Shown: piece after piece, positions 15,242 to 24,045 of the stretch
How the letters are laid out: each line of letters opens with the position of its first letter
Numbering within the stretch: position 1 is the stretch's first letter
Position numbers and translations under genes: made by a program
The notes under the pieces: generated by a model
The model's database searches: none
What the model was told of the DNA's origin: nothing
What the model saw: the letters and a program-made list of their open reading frames with translations, nothing else
NCBI GenBank assembly: GCA_030432295.1
Contig: JAUIHI010000038.1
Coordinates: 1-62,358 of the forward strand
Origin: Anaerolineae bacterium
GTDB taxonomy: Bacteria; Chloroflexota; Anaerolineae; Caldilineales; Caldilineaceae
Length of the DNA: 62,358 nt
Reading direction: 5' to 3'

Positions 15242-17629
15242 ATGAACCTTCAACTGTCTACCCCGTCGCGCTTCGTCGCAACGATCCTGCTTACACTGCT
15301 TATCCTGCTCTCTGCCGCTTTGCCCACTGCGGCCCAGGGCATTATCATCGATCCACCGCCCAATCCACCCTTGCCAATCCGACCCGCGCCCGTCGTCAAC
15401 CCCGTGACTGTGGAGAGCCACCGGGTTGACGCCACCATCGACGGCCCGGTGGCAAGCGTGCGCGTGACCCAAGTCTTCCACAACGGATCGGACCGGGTGC
15501 AGGAGGGCACATTCCTCTTTCCTCTGCCCGACGACGCGGCCATCAGCGATTTTCAGATGACTGTGGATGGCCAGGTGCTGGAGGGCAAACTCCTCAAAAA
15601 GGAGGAGGCCCGGCGCATCTACGAGGAAATTGTGCGCCAGCAGCGAGACCCGGCCCTGCTCGAATATGTGGGGCGTGACCTCTTCCAGGCCAGCGTCTTC
15701 CCCATCCCCGCCCAGAGCAGCCGCACAGTTGAACTGACCTATCGGGAAATCGTCTGGCTGGAGAATGGACTGCACCGCTTTACCGTTCCCCTGGGCAGCC
15801 GCCGGAACAGCCAGCCAGCCAAGACCGTCGCTGTGAATGTTGAACTGGCCGAACAGACCGGGCTGCGCACGATCTACAGCCCCAGCCATCAGGTCGCCAT
15901 CGAGCGCACAGGCAACGACGCTGCACAAATCGGCTTTGAGTCCAGCGACAGCGACCCGGCCCAGCAGCGGGATTTCACCCTCTACTGGGGCAGCAATGAG
16001 GCCGCGGTCGGTGTCAATCTGCTCTCCTACAAACCAGCGGGCGATGATGGCTTCTTTCTGCTCCTGGCCGCGCCTGCCCTGGATGTGGCCGCGGATGCGG
16101 TGATCGAGCGGGATATTGTGCTGGTGCTGGATGTTTCCGGCTCGATGGAAGGGGAAAAACTGGTCCAGGCCCAGAAGGCGGCTGATTTTGTTGTGGAGCA
16201 TCTGAACGACGGCGACCGCTTCGCCCTCATCAGTTTCAGCACAGGTGTGGACCGCTGGAAGGGCGATCTGCAAAGTGTGGATGGAGAGAGCCGGGCTTCT
16301 GCCGCGGCCTGGATCGAGCGGCTGCGCGCCACAGGCTCCACCGACATCAACCGGGCGCTGTTAGAAGGGTTGGCTATGCTGGACAATCCCGATGACCGCT
16401 CCCGCCCGGCCTACGTTCTCTTTCTCACCGATGGCTTGCCCACCCAGGGCGAGGAGGACCCGGCCCAGATTGTCGCCAACGCGCAGCGAAGTGCGCCCGC
16501 TGGACGTTCCCTGCGTCTCTTCACCTTTGGCGTGGGCTACGATGTAAACACCGATCTGTTGGACGAAGTGAGTTCATCCCTGGGCGGTCGCAGCAGTTAT
16601 GTGAGTCCAACCGAACAGATCGACGAGGCTGTCAGCAGCTTCTACGCCGGTGTGAGCACGCCTGTGCTAGCCAATCTGTCGGTGACAATCACAGACGCCG
16701 AAGGCAAAAATATTGATATCAGCGACAGCTATCCCTATCCTCTGCCCGACCTCTTCGCCGGGGGGCAACTGGTCTGGGTGGGGCGCTACCCAGCCGGGGG
16801 GAATGTCACTGTGGCCCTGAGCGGCGATGTCAACGGCGCGGACCGGCGCTTCAACTACCCGGAACTCTCGCTGGTGGAGAGCGGCGGCGAATCGGTTGTG
16901 GCCCGGCTGTGGGCCACCCGCAAGATTGGCGCACTCCTCACAGCCATCCGCCGCAATGGGGCCAACCCGGAAACTATCGACGCTATCGTTGCACTGAGCC
17001 TGGAATACGGCATTGTCACCCCCTACACCAGCTATCTGGTCGAGGAGCCTGCACTGGCTATCTCTGCGGAGCGGCCGGCCAGTCAACCGATGGGTGGCGC
17101 GGACAATTTCATCGCACCCGCACCTGCACGGCCAGCACTTTCCTTTAACAGTCGAGCAAGCGAGGCACAGATCGCCGAGAGCGCGGCCGCCGCGCCTTCG
17201 GGTGAAGCTGCGGTGCAGGCCAGCAAAGTGCGCTCCGGGTTGAGCGAGGCAGAAACTGCGCCCCAGAATGACCGGGTGCGCTATGCCGCGGGCAAGAGCT
17301 TTGCCCAAAAGGGCGAAGTGCAGGCAGCGGATGGCTCGCTCCATCTGCTCTGGGTAGACACAGCCCTGACTGCCGAGATGACACCCCGCCCGATCTCTTT
17401 TGGCAGCGCTGAATACTTCGCGCTGGCCGCAGATGACCGGGTGGCCCAGTGGCTCGCTGTCTCCCCCGCGCTGGTAGTCGTGATCGACGGGGAAGCCGTG
17501 CAGATTGTGCTGGACAATCCCAGCGAACCGGCTCCCGATGCAACCGCTGCGCCGACAGCTACACCTGTCGAAACCGCCACGCCCTCCTTCTGGCAGCGGC
17601 TGTGGGATGCGCTTCGGGGCCGGGAGTAA
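15242..17629 (+). CDS. Secreted VIT + von Willebrand A domain protein
   Basis: The 795-residue protein has a Sec signal 'RFVATILLTLLILLSAALPTAAQG'. A VIT domain at about residues 50-180 contains 'VTQVFHNGSDRVQEGTFLFPLP' and 'FQASVFPIPAQSSRTVELTY'. A vWA domain follows with an intact MIDAS 'VLVLDVSGSMEGEK' near residue 295 and 'LFLTDGLPTQGE'. The architecture is that of inter-alpha-trypsin-inhibitor heavy-chain-like proteins, used for metal-dependent adhesion or protein binding. The C-terminus has a Pro/Thr/Ala-rich linker and a short basic tail but no clear anchor. It is a single-gene unit between two terminators. Confidence 0.87.
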   Translation: MNLQLSTPSRFVATILLTLLILLSAALPTAAQGIIIDPPPNPPLPIRPAPVVNPVTVESHRVDATIDGPVASVRVTQVFHNGSDRVQEGTFLFPLPDDAAISDFQMTVDGQVLEGKLLKKEEARRIYEEIVRQQRDPALLEYVGRDLFQASVFPIPAQSSRTVELTYREIVWLENGLHRFTVPLGSRRNSQPAKTVAVNVELAEQTGLRTIYSPSHQVAIERTGNDAAQIGFESSDSDPAQQRDFTLYWGSNEAAVGVNLLSYKPAGDDGFFLLLAAPALDVAADAVIERDIVLVLDVSGSMEGEKLVQAQKAADFVVEHLNDGDRFALISFSTGVDRWKGDLQSVDGESRASAAAWIERLRATGSTDINRALLEGLAMLDNPDDRSRPAYVLFLTDGLPTQGEEDPAQIVANAQRSAPAGRSLRLFTFGVGYDVNTDLLDEVSSSLGGRSSYVSPTEQIDEAVSSFYAGVSTPVLANLSVTITDAEGKNIDISDSYPYPLPDLFAGGQLVWVGRYPAGGNVTVALSGDVNGADRRFNYPELSLVESGGESVVARLWATRKIGALLTAIRRNGANPETIDAIVALSLEYGIVTPYTSYLVEEPALAISAERPASQPMGGADNFIAPAPARPALSFNSRASEAQIAESAAAAPSGEAAVQASKVRSGLSEAETAPQNDRVRYAAGKSFAQKGEVQAADGSLHLLWVDTALTAEMTPRPISFGSAEYFALAADDRVAQWLAVSPALVVVIDGEAVQIVLDNPSEPAPDATAAPTATPVETATPSFWQRLWDALRGRE

Positions 17630-17668
17630 TGTAACGAGACGAATTTGTATAGATTGGTTTTCTGTACT

Positions 17669-17704
17669 GCGCTCGGCAGGTTTTCTTCCCTGCCGGGCGT
17701 TTTT
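17669..17704 (+). terminator. Rho-independent terminator after the VIT/vWA gene
   Basis: Stem GCTCGGCAGG pairs with CCTGCCGGGC across a TTTTCTTC-type loop and is followed by GTTTTTCG (T-run 17700-17704). Confidence 0.75.
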
Positions 17705-17794
17705 CGCGTCTGTTGTCCGCTAGAGCTTTGTGATACAATGGCTTCAAAATCCACAGCCCTGCATTGATACAGGATTCACTATAGGAAAGTTTCC

Positions 17795-18136
17795 ATGTCG
17801 TTAGCACTCGTAGAATCCAGCGAATCTATTCCCGTCGACAGATATGACCGTTATATTGTACTCACTCCATCTGTGCGTGCTGGCAGACCTCGAATTACTG
17901 GGCGGCGTATCACTGTTGCAGATGTTGCCCTCTGGCATATCCAACAGGGCATTTCTGTCGATGAGATTGTGGCAGAATACGATCTGACCCATGCGCAGGT
18001 ATATGCAGCGCTGACCTACTATTTTGATCACAAAAGTGAGGTCGATAAGCAGTCGGCGGAAGATTCCATTCAGGCCGAATCCTTGAGAACGCAGTTTCCT
18101 TCCAAATTACAGGCAAAGCTATCGGACCGTGGCTGA
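17795..18136 (+). CDS. DUF433 family protein, probable antitoxin (second pair)
   Basis: This 113-residue protein contains the DUF433 core 'IVLTPSVRAGRPRITGRRITVADVALWH' with the RPRITGRRI motif, then 'SVDEIVAEYDLTHAQVYAALTYYFDHKSEVD', an HTH-like segment. It differs from the shorter DUF433 at 483 by an extra N-terminal 20 residues and a longer tail. The gene overlaps the DUF5615 gene by eight bases. A possible -10 (TACAAT, 17734-17739) stands upstream. Confidence 0.85.
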   Translation: MSLALVESSESIPVDRYDRYIVLTPSVRAGRPRITGRRITVADVALWHIQQGISVDEIVAEYDLTHAQVYAALTYYFDHKSEVDKQSAEDSIQAESLRTQFPSKLQAKLSDRG

Positions 18137-18464
18137 ATCGATCCGTATTCATTTGGACGAGAATGTCAATCCGGCTGTCGCACGTGGACTGCGCCGACGG
18201 GGAATTGACGTGACAACTTCACAAGAAACCGGTCTTCTTGGCCAACCCGATGCAGAACAACTGAACTTTGCGCGGCGGGAAAATCGGATTATTTACACTG
18301 AGGATGCCGACTTTCTCATTTACGCAGCACAGACAAATCAGCATAGCGGAATCGCATTTTCGCAAAAGGGTTCGCGCACAATTGGAGAAGTAATTGCTTC
18401 TCTGGAACTGATTGCAGGCGTAATGACAGCGGAAGAAATGCAAGGCCACGTCGAGTATCTGTAG
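18129..18464 (+). CDS. DUF5615 PIN-like protein, probable toxin (second pair)
   Basis: The 111-residue protein begins from a GTG at 18129 and reads 'IRIHLDENVNPAVARGLRRRGIDVTTSQETGL', the DUF5615 core with the DEN metal-site residues. A second acidic group lies in 'RIIYTEDADFLIYAA' near residue 60, with 'HSGIAFSQKGSRTIGEVI' after it. The match to PIN-like toxins is better here than in the first pair. The overlap with the DUF433 gene indicates translational coupling. Confidence 0.86.
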   Translation: MAESIRIHLDENVNPAVARGLRRRGIDVTTSQETGLLGQPDAEQLNFARRENRIIYTEDADFLIYAAQTNQHSGIAFSQKGSRTIGEVIASLELIAGVMTAEEMQGHVEYL

Positions 18465-18496
18465 TAGTTTAGGGCGATAAGCAAGGAGGCAGCCAA

Positions 18497-19444
18497 ATGA
18501 TAGCCATTGCACTGACCGGAGGTGGCAACCGAGGCCCACTGCAAGTGGGCGCGTTGCAGGCGCTCTTTGCCCACGGCATCTGGCCCGACTTTGTGGTGGG
18601 CACGTCCGCGGGCGCGCTCAACGCCATCTATCTGGCCGCGGATGGCACACCCGCGGCCACGGATCGGCTGGCCGCGGTCTGGCGAGATGTCAAGTTTGGC
18701 ACTGCCTTCTCCGGCAACTATTTGCAGGCCCTTTGGCGTTTTTTGCGGGGCAACGATAGCTTCTACGCCTCCGACAATATGCGGCGGATTATTGCCAGCC
18801 ATCTGGACCCATTGGCTCGCACCTACGCCGACCTGAAACTGCCCTGCTACATAACCACTTCTGACCTGCACTCCAACCGACTCTGGCTCTTCCCGGATGA
18901 TAACGACAAATCCGCGCCACTGGTGGATACGGTGCTGGCCAGCGCTACCCTGCCCGCGCTGCACCCACCAGTCGCCTATGGGGGAACCCAATTGATAGAC
19001 GGCGGAGTGGTGGACAATGTGCCCGCGGGCATTGCGATGGACAAGGGCGCAACGGTCATCTATCTGATCAATGTGGGCTATGGCGGCGAAACCCAGGGGC
19101 CTGTCAGTGGCATTACCGGCATTCTGAGCCGGACGATCACTACTTTTCTGGCCCAATCCCTCTTTCAGGATTTGGAACGGGCTAGCGCCAATTCGGATGT
19201 CCAACTGCATCACATCCACATCACCGAAATGGGCGACACCCCCTTTACCGATTTCAGCCGGGTGGACGCGATGATTGAAGCCGGTCGCAATGCAGCCGAA
19301 CGCTATCTGCGTGACCCCCAGCCCCGGCAGCCCGTCACCGGCCCGACGGATCGCTCCCTGCTTACGCCGAAGAGTGTCGCCCCATCTCAGCCCCACGTCC
19401 GGGGCGCTCAGCTTTTCACCCCCACTTACCGGCAAACTCCATGA
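18497..19444 (+). CDS. Patatin-like phospholipase
   Basis: The 315-residue protein has the three patatin landmarks: an oxyanion-hole 'LTGGGNRGPLQVGAL' at the N-terminus, the nucleophile elbow 'VVGTSAGALNAIY' near residue 37, and the catalytic Asp in 'LIDGGVVDNVP' near residue 170. No signal peptide is present, so it is probably a cytosolic or membrane-associated lipid hydrolase. AAGGAGG precedes the ATG. The stop overlaps the start of the MFS gene by four bases. Confidence 0.9.
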   Translation: MIAIALTGGGNRGPLQVGALQALFAHGIWPDFVVGTSAGALNAIYLAADGTPAATDRLAAVWRDVKFGTAFSGNYLQALWRFLRGNDSFYASDNMRRIIASHLDPLARTYADLKLPCYITTSDLHSNRLWLFPDDNDKSAPLVDTVLASATLPALHPPVAYGGTQLIDGGVVDNVPAGIAMDKGATVIYLINVGYGGETQGPVSGITGILSRTITTFLAQSLFQDLERASANSDVQLHHIHITEMGDTPFTDFSRVDAMIEAGRNAAERYLRDPQPRQPVTGPTDRSLLTPKSVAPSQPHVRGAQLFTPTYRQTP

Positions 19445-20700
19445 CCCGTCAATCTGCAACTTCCGTCGCGCCTGCCCGCGCGGCCCGACCCGAATGGCTG
19501 GTCGCTCTGGTAGCGGCTGTCGTCGGTCTCTCCATCCAGGGCGATTCACTGATGTACGGTATTCTGCCTCTGGCCGCCGAAGGGCTGGGGATCCCATTGG
19601 GTCTGGTCGGCCTCTTGCTCAGCGCCAATCGGCTGGTACGTCTGGTTTCCAACACCTGGGCCAGCACTCTTTTTGAACGGTTTGGACCCCGTCGCCCTTT
19701 CATTGCCGCGGCTATCCTCGGCTTTTTGACGGCGTTGATCTATGGCGCTGGCTGGGGTGTGATCGTCTTTGTGCTGGCACGTATGGCCTGGGGAATCGCC
19801 TGGTCTGGTCTGCGTCAGGGAGGCTATCAGGCCGTGTGGGCCGGCGGGCCAAGGGTGGCCGGGCGCTTGATGGGGCTGCTGTGGGGAATTATCCGTCTGG
19901 GCAGCGCGATCAGCGTCGTCATTGGCGGTTGGATTTTCGATCAGTACGGCTACCGCCCGGCAGTGCTGGCCATTGCCGGGATCACCGCCCTGGCGATCCC
20001 CCTGGCCTGGGCTGTCCGCTGGCCGGAAACCGCTACCCATCGGCCCCAGCCGTCCAGCGCGAAAACTACAGTAAAAGCCCCGCAGAAAGCCCGTTCGCTG
20101 GAAGGCTGGCGCGTCGCCCTGGCGGACCCGGCCCAACGCTGGATGCTCTTTATCGGGCTGCAAAAACTGCTCTTCGATTCAATTCTCGTCTCAACTGCCG
20201 CGCTGTTCCTGCAACAACAGTTGGGATCAGAGACGCCCCTGGCCGCCTTTGGCATTGGGATCGGCACAGCCGCAGGGCTTGTGCTGGCCCTGCGCTGGCT
20301 CTCTGACTTGGTGGTGGGTCCCCTGTTGGGCGCGCTCTCGGATCGGGTGGGCCAGTTGCCCCTGGCTGCGGCGCTGGTGCTGGGGGTTCTGCTGGCGGTG
20401 ATCGGCGCGGTGATGCTGAGTGGAGTGGCTTCTCTGCTCTGTGTTGCGCTGATTCTCGTCACCAGCACAGGCGTCAATGTAACGCTGGATGCCGCGGCCA
20501 ACCGGCTTTCGGTGACCACACCCCGGCCCCATCTCTTCATCGGCGCTTATACAACCGTCTCGGATGCTGGCTCCGCGGTGGGGCCGTTGCTGGCCTATAG
20601 CCTGGGCGCGGCCACGGGCTTTGGCGCGCTCTATCTGATCGCGGCTCTGATTCAGGCCGTGGCAGTGACTCTTTTTTGGCTGCGCAGCCGGCAGCGTTAA
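19441..20700 (+). CDS. Major facilitator superfamily transporter
   Basis: The 419-residue protein has about twelve hydrophobic helices and a central cytoplasmic loop around 'ATHRPQPSSAKTTVKAPQKA'. 'FERFGPRRPFIAA' in the loop between helices 2 and 3 fits the MFS GxxxxRxG-type motif, and 'LSDRVGQLPLAAAL' is the equivalent in the second half. The substrate cannot be read from sequence. It is translationally coupled (ATGA) to the patatin gene, which could mean the pair handles a lipid or its breakdown product. Confidence 0.85.
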   Translation: MTRQSATSVAPARAARPEWLVALVAAVVGLSIQGDSLMYGILPLAAEGLGIPLGLVGLLLSANRLVRLVSNTWASTLFERFGPRRPFIAAAILGFLTALIYGAGWGVIVFVLARMAWGIAWSGLRQGGYQAVWAGGPRVAGRLMGLLWGIIRLGSAISVVIGGWIFDQYGYRPAVLAIAGITALAIPLAWAVRWPETATHRPQPSSAKTTVKAPQKARSLEGWRVALADPAQRWMLFIGLQKLLFDSILVSTAALFLQQQLGSETPLAAFGIGIGTAAGLVLALRWLSDLVVGPLLGALSDRVGQLPLAAALVLGVLLAVIGAVMLSGVASLLCVALILVTSTGVNVTLDAAANRLSVTTPRPHLFIGAYTTVSDAGSAVGPLLAYSLGAATGFGALYLIAALIQAVAVTLFWLRSRQR

Positions 20701-20742
20701 ATCTTCACTGGATAGTCCACTCTTCGCAAAGCGAGCGCTTTT

Positions 20743-22248
20743 ATGACTCAAAATCTTTACTGGGGCGACCTCCACTCCCACTGTTCCATCAGCTATGGCT
20801 ACGGCAGCCTGGAGCGGGCCTTCGCGCTGAGCAGCCAGCAGTTGGATTTTGTCTCTGTGGTTGGCCACGCCACCTGGCACGATATGCCCACAGATCGGGG
20901 CCAGTATGCCTATATCATCGACTATCACACGGAAGGCTTTCAGCGGCTGGCCAAGGCCTGGCCCGATGTGCAGCGCCTGACTGCTGCGGCCAACGATCCG
21001 GGCCGTTTCATCACACTCCTCTCCTACGAATGGCACTCAAACGCCTACGGCGACCACAACATCTACTATCTGGGCGACGACGGGCTGATTGTGGAGCGGG
21101 ACGATCTGGACCAGTTGCAGGCCGCGCTGGCCGGGCAGGAGACGCTGATTCTGCCCCATCACATCGGCTATGGCAAAGGTTTCCGGGGCATCAATTGGGA
21201 GACCTTCGACGAGAGCCGTTCGCCGGTCGTCGAGATTATCTCTGGCCACGGCGGCTCGGAGCGGGACGGTGGCCCCTATCCCATCTATCACACAATGGGT
21301 CCCCGCAGCCATTGGGGGACGGTCCATTACGGGCTGGAAGCGGGCAAGCGTTTTGGCTTTGTGGGAGGTACAGACCATCACGGCGGCTATCCCGGCCACT
21401 ACGGCGAAGGGCGCACGGCACTCTACGCACCGGAGTTGACCCGACGCGCGCTCTTCGATGCCATCCGCGCCCGCCGCTGCTATGCGGTGACGGGCGACAA
21501 AATCGCCGTGGATTTTCAGGTCAATGGCCAGCCGATGGGGTCGGAGATTATGGGTGAGGGCGAACGGCAGATTCGTGTAGCCATCCGGGGCTGCGACGCG
21601 CTGGATCGAATCGAGATTGTGAAGAACGGGCGTCCCTGGCAGCGGCTCTTTGGCCCGCCGCCCCTGCGACCTGCCGAGCTGCCCCGGACTGTCACCGCCA
21701 AAATTCGTCTGGAATGGGGCTGGGCTGAGCAGGAAGGGTCCACCCGCTGGGAGTGCGAAGCGAAGCTGAGCGATGGACGGTTGTTGTCTGTGGAGCCGTG
21801 CTTCAGCGGCGATCCTGCACTCTCGCCCCAGGACGAGTGGAAGGGGCTGGAGGGGGATTCTTCTCCCCACGCCATCACTCGCCAGGACGAGCGCTGCGTG
21901 GAATGGTTTAGCCACAGCCGCAAGAATCCCCACCCCTATCTGCGCGGCACAAACAGCCTGATTCTGGAGGTGGAAGCGCCCCAATCTGCTCGACTGGAAC
22001 TGACGGTCAACGGCCAGGATTTTTCGCATAGTGTCGAAGAGTTGCTCGTCGGATCAGTCAGCCACTATCTGCGCGGCTGGCTGTCGGAGGCCATACTCGT
22101 CCATCGGGCCGTGCCTGTGCAGCAATACGCGCTGGAACTGGACTTTACCGATTCGATGCCAGAGCGGGAGACCGATTACTATTACGTGCGGGTGGCCCAG
22201 GAGAACAATCAGTGGGCCTGGGGGAGTCCTGTATGGGTGGATTCATAA
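20743..22248 (+). CDS. PHP-like metal-dependent phosphoesterase (DUF3604-type)
   Basis: The 501-residue protein starts 'NLYWGDLHSHCSISYGYGSL', with the HxH metal motif of PHP phosphoesterases. 'TLLSYEWHSNAYGDHNIYYL', 'LPHHIGYGKGFRG' and 'FVGGTDHHGGYPGHYG' supply the remaining His and Asp ligands. The pattern fits the DUF3604 branch. The C-terminal 200 residues form a beta-rich region of unknown role. No signal peptide is present. It precedes an SDR gene by ten bases, and the next two genes may be co-transcribed. Confidence 0.75.
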   Translation: MTQNLYWGDLHSHCSISYGYGSLERAFALSSQQLDFVSVVGHATWHDMPTDRGQYAYIIDYHTEGFQRLAKAWPDVQRLTAAANDPGRFITLLSYEWHSNAYGDHNIYYLGDDGLIVERDDLDQLQAALAGQETLILPHHIGYGKGFRGINWETFDESRSPVVEIISGHGGSERDGGPYPIYHTMGPRSHWGTVHYGLEAGKRFGFVGGTDHHGGYPGHYGEGRTALYAPELTRRALFDAIRARRCYAVTGDKIAVDFQVNGQPMGSEIMGEGERQIRVAIRGCDALDRIEIVKNGRPWQRLFGPPPLRPAELPRTVTAKIRLEWGWAEQEGSTRWECEAKLSDGRLLSVEPCFSGDPALSPQDEWKGLEGDSSPHAITRQDERCVEWFSHSRKNPHPYLRGTNSLILEVEAPQSARLELTVNGQDFSHSVEELLVGSVSHYLRGWLSEAILVHRAVPVQQYALELDFTDSMPERETDYYYVRVAQENNQWAWGSPVWVDS

Positions 22249-22258
22249 GGAGTGAATT

Positions 22259-23017
22259 ATGCAACTTCAAAATCGAGTAGCCATCATCACCGGCGGGGCC
22301 AGCGGCTTTGGCGCGGGGATCGCCCGTCGCTTCGCCGCTGAGGGGGCGCAGGTGATTGTGGCCGATATCAACGAACTCGGCGCGGAGGCGGAAGCGGCAG
22401 CTATCCGGGCCGCGGGTGGTATAGCCCACGCGGTGCAGGTGGATGTGAGCAACAACGACTCAATGGCCGCGCTGGTCGAGCAGACCCTCGGCATTGCTGG
22501 CCGCATCGACATCTGCGTCAACAACGCGGGCACAACCCACAAGAACGGGCCACTGCTCAGTGTGGATGAGGCCACTTTCGACCGGGTATATGCGGTCAAT
22601 GTCAAGAGCATCTATCTGAGTGTGATGCACGTCGTCCCGGTCTTTCGTCAGCAGGGGAGTGGTGTCTTTCTCAATATCGCCTCCACTGCGGGCCTTCGTC
22701 CCCGGCCCGGTCTCGTCTGGTATGCTGGGACCAAAGGGGCAGTCATCACACTGACCAAAGCCCTGGCCGTGGACCTGGCTGGAGAAAAGATTCGGGTCAA
22801 CGCCATCAATCCGGTGGCCGGGGACACGCCCCTTCTGGCCCAGTTCCTGCCTGGCGAGGACACGCCGGAAATTCGCCAGAAGTTCATCGACACGATTCCG
22901 CTGGGCCGCCTCAGCCAACCGGAGGACATCGCCAAAGCCGCGCTCTTTCTCTGTTCAGACGAGGCCGAGTTTGTCACCGGTGTCTGTATGGAAGTGGACG
23001 GCGGTCGCTGTATTTGA
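22259..23017 (+). CDS. Short-chain dehydrogenase/reductase (SDR)
   Basis: The 252-residue classical SDR has a Rossmann 'TGGASGFGAGIARRFA' (TGxxxGxG), the 'NNAG' motif, a catalytic Ser in 'LNIASTAGLRPRPG', and Tyr/Lys in 'WYAGTKGAV' (YxxxK). An acidic residue in 'VIVADIN' after beta-2 predicts NAD(H) rather than NADPH. It ends 'EVDGGRCI', as in FabG-like sugar or alcohol dehydrogenases. AAGGAG precedes the ATG. The substrate is unknown. Confidence 0.9.
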   Translation: MQLQNRVAIITGGASGFGAGIARRFAAEGAQVIVADINELGAEAEAAAIRAAGGIAHAVQVDVSNNDSMAALVEQTLGIAGRIDICVNNAGTTHKNGPLLSVDEATFDRVYAVNVKSIYLSVMHVVPVFRQQGSGVFLNIASTAGLRPRPGLVWYAGTKGAVITLTKALAVDLAGEKIRVNAINPVAGDTPLLAQFLPGEDTPEIRQKFIDTIPLGRLSQPEDIAKAALFLCSDEAEFVTGVCMEVDGGRCI

Positions 23018-23059
23018 GTTTGAACCACAAAGAGACACAACCACAAAGGAAGGGACGAT

Positions 23060-23845
23060 ATGTCTAAAGCTGTGCTGGTAATGATCGACGGTCTGCGTCC
23101 AGATGCGATTGCCGCGGCTGGCTGCAAGACCCTGCCCGAACTGCAACGCCGGGGCGCGTCTACGCTAACGGCCCGTTCGGTCATGCCCTCCGTAACCCTG
23201 CCCTGTCACATGTCCATCTTCCACAGCGTGCCGCCCACCCGCCACGGCGTTGTGACCAACGACTGGATGCCGATGGCCCGCCCCATTCCCGGTCTGATCG
23301 AGCAGGCCAAATACGAAGGGCTGCATACGGCCTTTTTCTACAATTGGGAGCAGTTGCGCAATCTGAGTCTGCCGGGAAGTCTGAACTATTCCTACTTTCG
23401 CAAGACCGTCCGGCTTTTCCCCCACGGCGACGATACGACTGTCGATGTCGCGCTGGACTACATTCCCGCCGAGCTGCCCGACTTCGCCTTTGTCTATCTG
23501 GGCACGACCGACGAGATGGGCCACGTGACCGGTTGGATGGCGGATGGTTATCTGGAGCAGGTGGCCTATGTGGATGGGCAATTGGGGCGGCTGTTGGCGG
23601 GGCTGCCGGAGGAGTATTCGGTGCTGGTCCAGGCGGATCACGGCGGCCACGACCGCAGCCACGGCACGGAGATGGACGAGGATATGACAATCCCGTGGAT
23701 GATTGCGGGGCCGGGGATTCGTCAGGGCTATACGATCCAAAGCCCGGTCTCTCTGTTGGAGACTGCGCCCACACTGGCGCGCATTTTGGGTGTTCCCGTC
23801 CACGAGGATTGGGAAGGGCGTTGTGTGGACGAGGTGTTTGTATAG
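23060..23845 (+). CDS. Alkaline phosphatase-superfamily phosphodiesterase / nucleotide pyrophosphatase-like
   Basis: The 261-residue protein starts 'AVLVMIDGLRPDAI' (first metal-binding Asp), has a Thr/Ser nucleophile region 'SVMPSVTLPCHMSIFHS', then 'VYLGTTDEMGHVTG' and 'VLVQADHGGHDRSHG' with the usual Asp and His metal ligands. This is the type I phosphodiesterase/nucleotide pyrophosphatase fold, compact and without a signal peptide. AAGGAAGG lies upstream of the ATG. It lies in the same orientation as the PHP-like and SDR genes. Confidence 0.86.
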   Translation: MSKAVLVMIDGLRPDAIAAAGCKTLPELQRRGASTLTARSVMPSVTLPCHMSIFHSVPPTRHGVVTNDWMPMARPIPGLIEQAKYEGLHTAFFYNWEQLRNLSLPGSLNYSYFRKTVRLFPHGDDTTVDVALDYIPAELPDFAFVYLGTTDEMGHVTGWMADGYLEQVAYVDGQLGRLLAGLPEEYSVLVQADHGGHDRSHGTEMDEDMTIPWMIAGPGIRQGYTIQSPVSLLETAPTLARILGVPVHEDWEGRCVDEVFV

Positions 23846-23908
23846 GCCCAGGAAGTAATCAGTGAGCAGTGTTCAGTCGGTGTGCCGGAGTACTGCCCTG
23901 AAAAGAAC

Positions 23909-23977
23909 TTGTATACACGGATAGAAGGAAACACGGATAAGTTGGAAATCCGTGTTTCCTTCTATCCGTGTATACAA
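23909..23977. repeat. Long perfect hairpin, family A copy 1
   Basis: A 30-base arm beginning TTGTATACACGGATAGAAGG (23909-23938) pairs perfectly with 23948-23977 across a nine-base loop. A second member lies at 41539-41608, in which both arms differ from this one in matching ways. Confidence 0.9.
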
Positions 23978-24045
23978 AATTTACATCCTCCGTGGCGAGT
24001 CGGTGCATAGAGAACTGGTTACTGTTCACCGTTCACTGATTACGG

